A stretch of 64,000 bases of DNA from Drosophila persimilis (GCF_003286085.1 NW_020825288.1:17298001-17362000); one strand, 5' to 3'; shown: positions 11,301 through 25,200, counted from the first letter of the stretch. Numbers and translations are program-made. The notes: a model not told the origin generated them from the letters alone.

Positions 11301-14300
11301 CTATTTAATTCTTTGTACCCATAGCGATCATAACATAACTGCTTTCATTCGTTCGTTCGTTCGTTTTTTGATCGTTGATCCGTTGATCCGATGATCGTTC
11401 ATCGTCGATGAGGCTTGGCTCGGCTCCTGCAGCTTCCGACCGACAAATGACGTCTGTGTCTCAATGTAAATCTCACAAATTGAGTTTGGTTGTAGTTGCA
11501 TTAGTGATGAAAATATACATACATCCACACACTCCACCCACTACGACATAAACAGCCACAAAAACAACACACACACATAGATCCTAAGACATCCACTAGA
11601 TTTTTTATCAATTCATACATACATATGTCCAATTCCATGTTAAAATTGATTGCTTACTCCATTTAGTCATTAGCACTTGTTGACCTTTGTACCTAACGCT
11701 TTTGCTGGCATGCTAGAAAATGCATATCATCCACACACTCATTTAAAGATTATTTCAAACTATACTAAACATATGTGAAGTATGTCAGGAAAGTGTTATC
11801 AAGATATGTAATATCAAATGTAAATTGTAAAATTTCTTTGGGTGGTGTTTGAAAGGGGCTCCAGGCTCTCTTCAAAGCCACCCGGCGACTCTCTCGTATG
11901 AGTTATGAGATAGCTAACGACTAAGGTGTTACCATGTGCCACCTGTCAGCTCATAATATATCGTATGAATGGATTCATTAAGCAGACTTGCTTTAGTTGG
12001 TTCTCTATAGGTTAAAGCACTTCCCTAACATACTGCTGTACATACACCTGCATTACATAACATTTCCGACTCCTCTTAGTTCCCATAAATCGACACATAT
12101 TGTACATACATATATAGTAAACGATACACATGCATATCTGTACAAAACATAAAAAACCTAACTAAGAATTTCATTTGAAAGCTTCCCGTTCGCTGTTGAT
12201 AAACGTTTTTTGATGATGTTAATGATGATGATGATGATGATGATGACGATGATTGGATGCTTACCATTCCATACCCGTACATACAATATATATTGCTTGG
12301 AAACGGCTTCAGTTAATAGCAGAAACTAATCGTACTCGTACTCGTACTCGTACTAACCCATTTCATGACCCACATCAGATCAGATCAGTGTATTATCCAT
12401 ACCCAACCAATCCATCGTATTTATGATACGTTTGTCTCTCTCCAGCCGAATAAACGTGTACTCTCTGTGATCTCTCTTTTCCCATTTTATGTGCTTTCTT
12501 TCTCTCTCTCTCTCTCTCTCCCTCTCTCTCTTGTTTCTTGTCTTCCCTCTGCTCTCTTCCTCACTCTCTCCTCTCGACGTGGTCTTCCACTCGTGTGTGA
12601 TATATTCCATGTGCTTTGACTCTGATAAATCTGCGGTTCGATCGCTCACCGCTCACCGTCAAACGCCAATCAATTCGTTCTGCAATCAATCTATATGTAT
12701 GTCTGCAACTGTATCTATGTATATCTCTCTATGTGTGTGCGTGTACATACAACCAAACCCGTTTCGTGTCTGTATATCCTTACAATTAACGCCCCAACCT
12801 GTAAAATAACCCAAAAACAACAACCAATACAAACCCAAAAAACTCACAAAAACCAAAAATCGCCTTGTAAATTCGAAACACCCGAAACAAAATCCAAAAT
12901 TGCAAAACACACCTGCAATCGACACTGAATTGATATTGAAACTGAATCTGAATCTGAAATCTGAATCGAGTAGCGCGGAACAATACAACTGTATAATTTA
13001 CAGAGCACAACCATGCCCCTCCTGTCACTCAACTCGCATAACCTGCCGCCCGCTGGCTCGAGCAGCTACTCCGGTCTGGGGCTGGGTGGCAGCGGTGGCG
13101 CCGCCGGCTCCTCGCTGACGCATCCCACCCTGGGCAACATCAGCATGCTCGATACCAGCGCCCTGCTGGGCGCGGCCGGACTTGGTCTGGGCGCCGGGCC
13201 AAGCGGCAGTGGCATCACGGGGGCCACATCGCTGTATGGCCTGAGTGCCGGAGCCGCCGGAGGATTGGGCAGCTCGTATGGTCCCCCGTTTCTAGATGTC
13301 GCCTCGAGCGCCTCGTATCCGTTCACGTCGGCTGCCCTGCGTCAGGCCTCCAAGATGAAGATGCTGGATGAGATCGAGATACCACTGACCCGTTACGGCA
13401 ACCGGAGCTCACCCTGCTCGCCAATACCGCCCAGCAATTGGGGTCTGGACGAATTCGCAGATGGCCTGAGCCTCTGCATGATGCACAATCGGGGCGGCCT
13501 GGCGCTGGGTGCCCTGGATCTCGACAGTAAGTACAGTCGTCACATAACCCTATAGGAAGGACCATATCTATAAACATTATTCTATGAACAGCTCGAAATC
13601 ATGGCTTGAATGGAGCCAGCGAACCGCAAGTGGATATGCTGGATATTCCTGGAAAGGGCCGCTGCTGCGTGTTCATAGCCCGTTTTCCGTACGACCCACC
13701 CGAGTAAGTCCATCAAATTTGCATAGTTATTTGTATATACTTTATATAACCTTTCATGTAGTATGTGTATACTTTATAGAACCTTTCACTGGCTAGGAGA
13801 GCCCTTGTTTAAGGTGCCGAATTGTTGGGAAAGATACAGGCATCGACAATTTCGAAAACAGTTGAGACTTCGAAAAATTTCTTGAACGATCCCTTTATGC
13901 ATTGCACCGCATTTTCGTGTTCACCACCTCTAATTGCTTCCTGGAATCTTGTCATGACTGCAACTAGATCCAGGACCTGTGTTGCAACTCCTTTGACACA
14001 AGAGAAACCACCAATAACTGCATTTAAGACCAAGCCCGCACAGGCGAAAACAATCTGACCGGCTATGGTCACAAGCTTTTCCAAGGCGGACAGAATTTTA
14101 TACTCCAAATCTGCGAGTCCTATGCTACAATCCACCACTTCTCGAGTTAATGCTGGCGCTTTCTTGACGAGTTTGTCCAGCCACGATATAAAGCACATCA
14201 GATTCCTTGGGTCCAATAATCTTAGGGCGATTGCAAAGGTTGACATATTCGCGGAACTTATTATTTCATCCTCTGCCAACTGTAAGGTATCGGCGATTAG

Positions 14301-17300
14301 CCAAGATCTTTCTAGTTAAAGGCTTTTTACCGATAAAAGAGGGAACAAGCACAGCGCAACGGCCAGCACAAGATGGGTCTTCATGGTGAAATGGCATTTA
14401 AGCCATAAATGAAAGAGTCTACTAGCCGCAGAAAGACATACATACCGAAATTGATTTGCTTCGGAACATCTGCACATTAATCTACCATAGTGAAACGATT
14501 TCTTACACTTATGTCTGTATATTTACTTTATGCATTCTTTTAATGAGAGCTTCTCATCAGGTAGCCTCGAATGCATTGTTTAGTCAAATAAAGAAATAAT
14601 TTTTTTGTAGAATGGCCGATCAGTAGGAGGCTGGGTAGTTGTAACAGGTTTAGTAGTTGTTGTTGTTACCGGAAGGGAACAGCTATCGATGACTTCGTAA
14701 ACACTTGAAGCTTCGAAATATTTCGTAAAAGCCGTGTTCGCGCACCCGGATTGAGTGTTTGGTTCACTGTTAACATCGTTGTTGAACTTTTTCAATGATC
14801 CAATCAAAGAGTATGCCTTTTGGACAAATGCTTTCACACAAGATGTTCCACCGACGATTGCATCCACGATTACACCCTTACAGGATTCAAAAATAGGCTT
14901 GATTCCTGCGACAAGGTCTTTGAAGGCGGGCGCTGCGTCCATCGCTTTTCCACCATATTTTTTGCCACATTTTATCAACTCAGAAGTTATACTTCCTGAA
15001 TTCTTGACAAGTCTGGACATCCAATATAGGTAACACTTCATTTTGGTAACATCCGTCAATTTTTTTAAAATTTCAAAGCTTGACATGTTTGCGGAGCTTA
15101 TTTTTTCGCCATTATCTGCCAACTGCAAGGGATCGGGGATTAGCTATGATCTTTCTAGTTAAGGGCTTTTTACCGATAAAAGAGGGAACCAGCACAGAGC
15201 AACGGCCAGCACAAGATGGCTCTTCATGGTGAACTGACATTTAAGCCCCAAATGAAAGAGTCTACTACCCGCAGGGCGACAGACATACCCAAATTGATTT
15301 GCTTCGGAACCTCTGCACATAAATCTACCATATAGATACGATTTCTTGCACTTATGTATGTATATTTACTTTATGCATTCTTTTAATGACAGCTTCTCAT
15401 CAGGTAGCCTCGAATGCATTGTTTAGTCAAATAAAGAAATTATTTTTTTGTAGAATGGCCGATCAGTAGGAGGCTGGGTAGTTGTAACAGGTTTAGTAGT
15501 TGTTGTTGTAACCGGAAGGGAACAGCTATCGATGACTTCGTAAACACTTGAAGCTTCGAAATATTTCTTAAAAGCAGTGTTCACGCAGTCGGATTCATTG
15601 TTTGGTTCACTGCTCATCTCCTTGTTGAACTTAGTCAATGATCCCACCAAAGAGAATGCCTGTTCTGCAAATGCTTTCACACAAGTTGTTCCACCGACGA
15701 TTGCATCAACGATTACACCCTTACAGGAATCAAAAATAGGCTTCATTCCTGCGACAAGGTCTTTGAAGGCGGTCACTACGCGAATTGCTTTTCCGCCATA
15801 TTGTTTGCCACATTTAAACAACTCAAGAACTATACGTCCTGAATTCTTGACAAGTCTGGACATCCAATATAGGTAACACTTCATTTTGGTAACATCCGTC
15901 AATTTTTTTAAAATTTCAAAGCTTGACATGTTTGCGGAGCTTATTTTTTCGTCATTATCTGCCAACTGCAAGGGATCGGGGGTTAGCTAAGATCATTCTA
16001 GTTAAGGACTCTTTACCGATAAAAGAGGGAACCAGCACAGCGCAACGGCCAGCACAAGATGGCTCTTCATGGTGAACTGACATTTAAGCCCCAAATGAAA
16101 GAGTTTACTAGCCGCAGAAAGACATACATACCGAAATTGATTTGCTTCGGAACATCTGCACATTAATCTACCATAGTGAAACGATTTCTTACACTTATGT
16201 ATGTATATTTACTTTATGCATTCTTTTAATGACAGCTTCTCATCAGGTAGCCTCGAATGTATTGTTTAGTCAAATAAAAGGTATTAGTTTTTTGTAGAAT
16301 GGCCGATCAGTAGGTTTGGAAGTCACTTCAGCTTTAGTATTTGTTGTATTACCCGGATATATACAGCTATCGATGACTTCGTAAACACTGGAAGCTTCAA
16401 AATATTCTTCAAGCGCCATCTTGGCGCACGCGGTTTTACTTTGTGGTTCACTGTTAACCTCGTCGTGGAACTTTTTCAATGCTCTAAACAAAGAGAAAGC
16501 ATTTAGTGTAAATGCTTTCAAACAAGCTGCTCCACCGACGACTTTATCCACGATTATACCCGTACAGGCCTCAAAAATGGGCCTGATTACTGCGACAAGC
16601 TCTTTGAAGGCGGTCACTACGCGCATTGCTTTGTCGCCAAATTGTTTGACACATTTTGCCAACTCAGAAACTATATTTCCTGAATTCTTGACAAGTCTGG
16701 ACATCCAATATAGGTAGCACTTAATTTTGGTAACGTCCGTCAAGTTTTTAATAAATGTATAGCTCGACATGTTTGCCGAGCTTATTTGTTTGCCATTATC
16801 TGCCATCTGTAAGGGATCGGGGATTAGCTAAGATCTGTAAACAGACTTTAAAGGCATCTTTTTACCGATTTGGTGGCGCAAAAGCAAAGCACAGCGACTA
16901 GACCAAGATAGAACTTCATGGTGAACTGGTATTAAAGCCATAAATGAAACCATTTTGGAACAGTACCCGAACTGATTTCTATTGCAAAAACCTGCAAATT
17001 GATTCGATTTATTCCAGTTCAAAAATCCTCATCAGTTAGGTCTTATTTATTAATTATAATTTCATTAAATGAAACATCTTGTATAATGGATGTATAGGAT
17101 GTTTGGGAATTTCATTAATTGGAACAGTTTCAGTAGTGCTATTCTTTCGACCATTTGGTCATACTTAATGGTTCATCTGAGGAATTTTTTCAGCTCTATA
17201 ATCAAAGATTATTAACGTATAATCGTACATGCCTGAACAATGAGCCGTTCTGGACTCCTGTCGCTTTTGCGCCAAAATCTTTGGTACAACCGACCAAATC

Positions 17301-20300
17301 AAGAGTCAATGTTACTGAATTCTGGACAAGCCCATAAACCATAAATGAAACCGTTTATGAACCATAACCATATTGATTCGTTATACTCAATTTTGCAGGG
17401 AGGCTGAGGGCGAGCTGTCTCTCTGCACCGGCGACTATCTTCTGGTGTGGACCAGCGGCGAGCCCCAGGGTGGCTATCTGGATGCGGAGCTACTGGATGG
17501 ACGACGCGGCCTAGTGCCCGCTTCATTTGTACAGCGCCTAGTGGGTAGGGGTCCTCGATTGACACTCACTTTCTCTGTCCTGGGCATACGGTAACCTTTC
17601 ACTTTGTTTCCTTGCCCTGGCAGGCGACGATCTGCTGGAATTCCATCAGGCGGTTCTATCGACACTGCGCGATGCCGAGGACGGCTCGATGCAGTGCGAC
17701 ACAACGTCGCTGCCCTCCTTGCCGCCGCACAACCCATTGCTCACACACACCCACGAGGACCTGGCACGTTTGAGTGAGACGCACACCGATCTGGAGCACG
17801 ACCAGGATGACATTAGCGATAATGGTAACTATTGCCCCTAAGCATCCGGCCCGAAGGGATCATATTTTTAATATTTTTGGTTTTTGTGGCGATCCGCGAA
17901 TGCATCGCTCTTTGCATGGCATGAATGTGAGCATTACTCTTGATTCCTGAGACCAGTAGCGACAAAACCCAGTCCCCAGTCCCCAGTCCCAGGCTAGCAG
18001 TCATCTACAGATTGAGGAGCTTCTGACATTCATCTAATGGTTATATTCTCTCTTCCGTGACACAGTTCCAGCACCCAAACACTTGACGCTGGAACGGCAG
18101 CTGAATAAGAGCGTGCTCATTGGCTGGTCACCACCGGAGCCAGTGGGCTACAATCTCATCGAGAGCTATCATGTCTATGTGGATCGTGTGCTCAAGGTCT
18201 CTGTGAAGGCTAATGAACGCACACGCGCACTAATCGAGGGCGTTGACTCCACACGGGTAAGGCTTAAGACCTTCAAAGGATATCCTTCAGGATGAAGCTC
18301 ACTGATTCCTTCCACAGCCGCATCGCATCAGCGTGCGGAGCGTGACCCAGAATCGGCAGACGTCCCGGGACGCCGCCTGCACCATGATCATCGGGCGAGA
18401 CACATCGCATCTGGGCCCCTCGGCGGTGCGCGCCTCGCACATAACGTGTTCCTCGGCGGTCATCTCGTGGCAGCCGGCCAATTCCAACCACCAACACGTG
18501 GTGTGTGTGAACAATGTGGAGGTGCGCACCGTCAAGCCGGGCATGTATAGGCACACCATCACCGGTCTGGCGCCGAGCACCCAATACCGGGTGACCGTGC
18601 GGGCCAAGCATCTGCGAGCGGTCGGGCAGCAGACGCCCCAGACGCCGGGCAGGCCCGGACAGGAGGAGGCACCCGGTGCCTATGCAGATTTCCGCACCCT
18701 CACCAAGGGCCTGCCCGATCCGCCGCAGGAGATTCAGCTTGAGGCTGGCCCACAGGATGGTACCATTCTGGTGACATGGCAGCCGGTCGCCAGGCCCACC
18801 GCGACTGGGCCTGTTACCGGCTATGCTGTGTACGCCGATGGTAAGAAGGTCACCGATATCAATTCGCCCACCGGCGACCATGCCCTCATCGACATCGGCA
18901 AGCTGGGCGTCTTCAATCCGCGGGCCGTGACCATACGCACCAAGTCACGGGACTCCCAATCGGCGGACAGTGCGCCCATCTTGATACCAAGTAAGTGTTG
19001 ACGTGAAGTACCCAGAAGAAAGGACCATCCATATCCCTAATCGAATCTGATTTGATCTGTTGCAGACACTGTGCGCAATGCCGTTGCTCGCCGGGGACCA
19101 AATCAGATGGGCATGGGTCCGCAGCTGCCGCAGGGGCCACACGGCATGCAGCAGCAGATGGGGGGCATGCCCGGGCAGGTGGGACAGCAGCAGCAGCCGC
19201 TTATGATGGGCCAACAGGATCCTCACGGTCAGTACGATCCCAACCACATGCAACAGCAGCAGCAGCAGCAGCAGGGCATGCAGCAGGGCATGCAGCAGGG
19301 CATGCAGCAGGGGATGCAGCAGGGACAGCAGCCCGGTCAGCCGGGTCATCAGGTGAGTGTCCAGCCGAAGGCGGTGCCCTCGGGAGTCCGTATACACTGT
19401 AAATAATGTTCTATGAACTTCGTTTTGTTTTATCATTTCGATGCAAATTGGCTCTGAAATATTCTAAATTCTATTATATAAACTTTAAAGCCAACACACC
19501 ATCGAAGAATGTACATACCATTAAGATATCTACGGAATGTAGACATATACTCCATATACTCCCTATACTATATATACGTACGAATGCTACACGATCAAAT
19601 CATCCAATGAAAAACTTTGAAAATTACATTCCTAACAACTGCTTGCATAACCACAAACCCTGCACCATCAGACCGAGATTGAATAAGAATCCTTAAACAT
19701 CACACACTCCCTATAAGTATATCCTAAACGATTGCATCTCTCTCTCTCAGAGGAGAGGGTCCTGTGTTGTCTTAAGTTTTACTTTACATCTTTACCTTCT
19801 CTCGCTCTGTTTTCTGCTCCTAACTTGAGATCTATTTTTGGACTGCCTTTATTTCCAACTACCACTACTACTACTTTCGGTCGATTTGTTTTGCAAATGT
19901 ACCACATTATATACATACACTGAGAGAAATTCTGAGACCATCGCACAAAATTCACACAAACAAAGTACTTACTAAGGGACTCCCATAGAGTTCTCGATCC
20001 TATGTATGTGATAAGAACCAAAGCAATTAAAAGACCTTCTCCCAACCCAAAAAAAAAAAGGAGAACCTTGTATGTATGTAAAGTTATTTTTGATTACTTT
20101 TTCTTAAGTTTTATTTGAAGAGATATTTGCCCCAGAGTATGCCAACTTTTGCTAGTATTTTTTCCATATATCATTTCAATTCTTGGGTTCATTTTAGTTG
20201 GTTCCGAGTAAAGTTCACAATTATTGTAGCATGTCTTTGGATTGCAATTAAAATTGCAAAATGAAATTAAAATTAAAATTAATAATAATAATAAGCAAAA

Positions 20301-22210
20301 CCCAAATATATTGCAATATATACGATTTTGAACTTTGTTAAGTTGATTCAGATTTCAAAATAGAGTTTTTATCTAAGTATTTGAGCGGAAATGAAATGCC
20401 GACCGATTTTATTAAGGAATATACGCAATGCAACGAACAATTTTAAACAAAACAAGTTACATATTCATTTTCATTATATGAAACCAAAAAACTGATACGA
20501 TCGATATCCGATCCATACCGATCCGATCCGACATAACAGCCCGACGGAGGCTCCGGCTTGTTAGGTGGCCTGCTCGGTGGCCTCTTCTCGAAACCCACAC
20601 AGAGTCAAGTGAACCAGAATGTAAGTTTTACCCACAACATCTCTCACATATTACCACACACACTCACACACACACACCACACGGACACACACTCACCCAC
20701 ACTATAGACATAAGTTAACCGTTAATTGTAACCGTAACACTTGCGTACAAGTACTATATAGAACTATAGAACATATGTTGAGTGTTCGATGCATACATAC
20801 ATATTTTGTTTGGTCAGTAATCTCTAGCCTAGATTTCTCGCTTTCAACTCCAAAACAAAAACTGGATAATTGAACCTGTATATTGAAGTCGAAAACTGAG
20901 TAATTTGCAGCATTATTGCCTATACTATAACTATAACCTGTGAAAGCCCTTGATTTTGTTTGAGTTCCTTATAGATTCCTTAAACTTTTTGATTTCCTTA
21001 CTAAGTATCTTTGTATATGCCATGCCTCTAGGGAAATTATTTAGAAAATTATCTGGCTTGTAAGTACCAAAAACAGGATTGATTGAGGGTATACAGTTCT
21101 TGCATGTTTAAGCCGGAAATACTCAGTAATGGCCATATGACATTAGACGCTTTGGTAACTGACTAACTGGAAAAACAGAGATAGCCTGATGGGTGCACGC
21201 AGCATGCAGTGAGAGCGAGAGATACATATATGTGCCAGCTGTGTGTGTTGGAAAACATAATAGTGAACCCAAATAGTGACTCAGTTCTGCAAACACTTAT
21301 TAGGCGTTTTGTCTCTGTTCGCAGCAAAGTTATCAAAGTCTAATGTCATAATACTATAAATAATCTAAGCCATAGTTTCCAGCCTACAGCATAGAAACAT
21401 CGATCGATATTTATGGGGCAGATTGAACTTTATACATAGGTCCGATCCGATACCCCAGACGATCATTTGTACAAAATAAACGTCTTACTGTTGTGATCTT
21501 AAATTGAAAAATACTTATAAACTAGTACCCACCATATATCCTATGTAAATCCGCAGTTGCTGCTAGAAACACACAAACACACATACCACTCGCAGATACC
21601 GCTACTGTATCTGTATCCATCCACCCACCAAGATACTCCGAACTCGAATCCGTGCTTTCCTACTTCCGATATTACCATTCCTAAAAACCTACTACTTACT
21701 GCCTTACCTGTACCTGTACCTGTACCTGTACTCGTCTAGCTTCGTACTCGACTATCAGCTATAGATACTTGATAATTTTCAGTTGTTCGTATATAGATCG
21801 TTATGCGCCAAACACATACACATACACACATATATACATATACATTTACATACAGTAAAACACATTCAGCTTTCGTACTTCCTTAGTTGTCTAATAAAAA
21901 GAGAAAAAACTTTAAAGTAAAACCAGCTAAACGCAGACGCCTCCACCTTTGCTACTAAACCGAAAAACCTCTCTAAAGACAATGTGAATGAAAAACAGAG
22001 TACAGATTAAGAACCTGCAACATCCTCAAAAGAATCTAAAAACATGCTAACAAAATTTTAAATTCATTCAAATTAATTCAAATTCATGCGCGTGCAAACA
22101 CGATCAACGAATGACGATCCTTGGGAATCGAATATCCTCCAGGGATACCAACCGGGGGCAGCAGGTGCTCAGCGTGGCATGGCGCCTTTGCCGGGCAGAC
22201 CTCAGGGGCC

Positions 22211-22246
<36 letters not shown>

Positions 22247-25200
22247 CGGTACCCAGGGCCCCAGAGGAGGGCCACGCTTTCGAGGACCAGTTCCCGGGCA
22301 GATGAACATGCAGGGTCAGCAAATGCAAGGTCAGATGCCTGGACAGATGCCTGGACAGATGCAGGGTCAGATGCAGGGTCAGATGCCTGGACAGATGCCT
22401 GGACAGATGCCTGGACAGATGCAGGGTCAGATGCAGGGTCAGATGCCTGGACAGATGCCAGGACAGATGCCTGGACAGATGCCTGGACAGATGCCGGGAC
22501 AAATGCCTGGTCAGATGCAAGGTCAGATGTCTGGTCAGATGCCCGGACAAATGCCCGGACAGATGCCAGGACAAATGCCCAATCAGATGATGGGTCCACG
22601 GGGTCCCCTCAACCAGCAGCAACAGCAACAGGGCCAGCACCAACCTGGCGGCCAGCAGCCGGGACAACAGCAGCAGCAACAGCAGAAGAAACCCCGCTAC
22701 TTTGTTGCCATGTTCGACTACGATCCATCGACCATGAGTCCCAATCCCGATGGATGCGACGAAGAACTGCCGTTCCAAGAGGGTGATACGATCAAGGTAA
22801 GCCACGCTGATCCCCTTCCAACACACACAGAACCACCAAAACACTTTCCAGCTGCTGCCGCAGTTCATAGGCCCCCGCAGATCAGACGGCGATGTGATGA
22901 CGATCCACCCACCACTCGTACAACGGTAACCCAGAACCAGATATGAACCAGATATCGTCATCAGATTGAAGATTGGATGCAATTGGATGCGATCTCGATA
23001 TCGATATTGATATTGGCTGCGCTTGCTTGTTGCGCTAATTGAATGATCAGTGCATGTTTTTCCTTCTGCCCACCCACCACTCACCACCGACTACTCGACT
23101 CCCACCTCACTGACTCACTGACTCGCAGACCCACTCATCAGACTCGTTGAGATCTCGATCGAAATCAGTTCAACCGTATTCTGTATCCGTACCGTACCGT
23201 TATCCGTTTACCCCTACCCCCTCTGCAACTACAACTACAATCTCTATATCTATATCAACCCATACAGTAATCAAATACTACCCACTAAGTAGACGTTGTT
23301 CTCTCTCTCTCTCTCTTCAACTAGTTCCATAAATAATCGTTAAGCTAGCGTTATGCACCCAATACACTTTTACCCACAATAATCTCCATGCGATCCCATA
23401 CCGAAACTCTGCCCGATCTATACTCATGTCTCCCCATCTCTGGCTCTTCCACTCCGCTCTCCTCTGTCTTGATATAGGTCTTTGGTGATAAGGATTCCGA
23501 TGGCTTCTACTGGGGCGAGCTGGCCGGTCGGCGAGGCTATGTGCCGCACAACATGGTCTCCGAGATGGAGGACACAACGGCACCGATGGCTGCAGGTGGT
23601 CAGATGCCTGGTGCCATGCAGGGCGCAGTTGGCGGCCAAGCCCAGGTGATGCCAGGTCAGGTAGTGCCCCAACAGAGCATGCGCAACGTGAGCCGCGATC
23701 GTTGGGGCGACATCTATGCGAACATGCCGGTGAAGCGGATGATTGCCCTCTACGACTACGATCCTCAAGAGTTGAGTCCCAATGTGGATGCCGAGGTGAG
23801 TCGCGGGAATGGATCGCTTGAAAGTAGTACTACTCCTGTGACTGAGTATCAGCTTGGACTCTTTTGTTTTTTGCGCCTCTTGTTTGATCTGTGAATGTGT
23901 TATCTCCTACTTAGCGCAGGGCAAGCCGTGCGGGGAGTGGTCTTATGGGTGGTCTGTTGGGTAGTTTTCTGCCAGGCTTCCGCCAGGACGTGGCAAGTGA
24001 AGTGAGTGTCCCTCAGCCCCAGCCACCTCCATAGAACACCGCCACTAGTGCTAAGACTGCTATACCGATCTACACTTTCTGTTTGTCTAACCTTAAACCA
24101 AACCAGCCAATGGCTAATCCCGAACTCCTTTGCCCATATCCAGCAGGTGGAATTGTGCTTTAAGACGGGCGAGATCATATTGGTCTACGGTGAGATGGAT
24201 GAAGATGGTTTCTACATGGGCGAACTGGACGGCGTACGTGGCCTGGTGCCGTCTAACTTCCTGGCCGATGCGCCCGACCAGTACAACAACCAGATGGGTC
24301 CCAGCGGCTCGGCCGGCCGTGGTGGGCTCAGTCAGCGGGGCAGGGGCCAGGGACCCGGTGCGAGAGGACCACCGCCGCCGCCGCGGGATAATATGATGCC
24401 TGGCGCGGCCGGGCGTGGTCAACCAGGTAAAAGTAAGTAGTCTTTTGTGACGAACAGAACGACAATACATACTATATATCCGCAATTTTTCACATTTTCT
24501 TTTACGTTTTGTGTTTTCTTTCATGTATTTTCGATTTAAGTTGAAAACGAATTAATCAAATCCAATCTAATGATCAAATGATACCGAAAACTTTTTCGAA
24601 AAAAAGAAACCAATCACCGGCTTACAAGAGATTTGAATTTTATTTTCCAAGTCTTTGGTTCGGTTCTTCTGTTCGTACGATTGAGTTTTCAAAATTCTGA
24701 AATCAAAAATATCACCCAAATAATACAAAAACATATACTTTTATCTCGAAATCACTTTATAAGATGAAATAACTACTATGCAGGTTCTTCCAGACTACAT
24801 AAACAATAATTCCAATTCCACAAAGCAGGATAATGTACTGTGTATACCCACAACTATAGCAAATCCATTTCTGATACCCCCTCCTAATATTTTGAGTTTC
24901 ATATTATTTCTTCGTTTTGTGTTTGTGTCTTTCCAAATCTTCCCAAAAAACGAAACGATATTATACCACTCAGCCGAACAAACACAGAGAATATTTTCCA
25001 CTCTTTCTCTCTACTATTTCTGTCTCGACTCTCTATCGCAAAAACTTCAAAATGAAACAAAAAAAAACAGTTACAAGTTGAATACAACAAATTCTGATTT
25101 TGAACGCCGCCAAAATTTGATTTCCATTACGATTCCGAGCGAAACTTTCTTATGTGCAACTCTTTTTCTCCCATTTCTTTTTTGAATTATTGAATTGATG

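Larger units (their letters stand above)
11101..13003 (+). other. Rbp intron; simple repeats only
   Basis: No exon keeps frame between 11100 and 13004. The intron carries a GAT repeat (about 12218-12248), a CT tract (about 12498-12532), a short GTACTC tandem repeat near 12330-12355, and long A/C-rich stretches before the acceptor at 13003. Confidence 0.5.
13592..17544 (+). other. Rbp: Rbp SH3-I domain, split by a 3.7-kb intron holding other genes
   Basis: The two exons give [15 protein letters not shown], joined to [17 protein letters not shown] and ending [15 protein letters not shown]. The ALYDY-equivalent, the RT loop, the conserved tryptophan and the G-L-V-P-x-x-F tail are all present. 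The junction (13703 to 17399, phase 2) falls in the RT loop. The intron hosts the minus-strand secreted-protein array. Confidence 0.85.

Noticed and set aside
19353..19405. Read-through of Rbp exon 12 to a stop at 19405
   Set aside because: CAG|GTGAGT at 19352 is a strong donor and the following frame is short. Intron retention is possible but not needed.
22104..23087. 327-codon minus-strand frame over the Rbp minisatellite
   Set aside because: Its translation is a Leu/His repeat produced by the antisense of the GQMP array. The plus-strand frame has SH3 sequence and splice sites.
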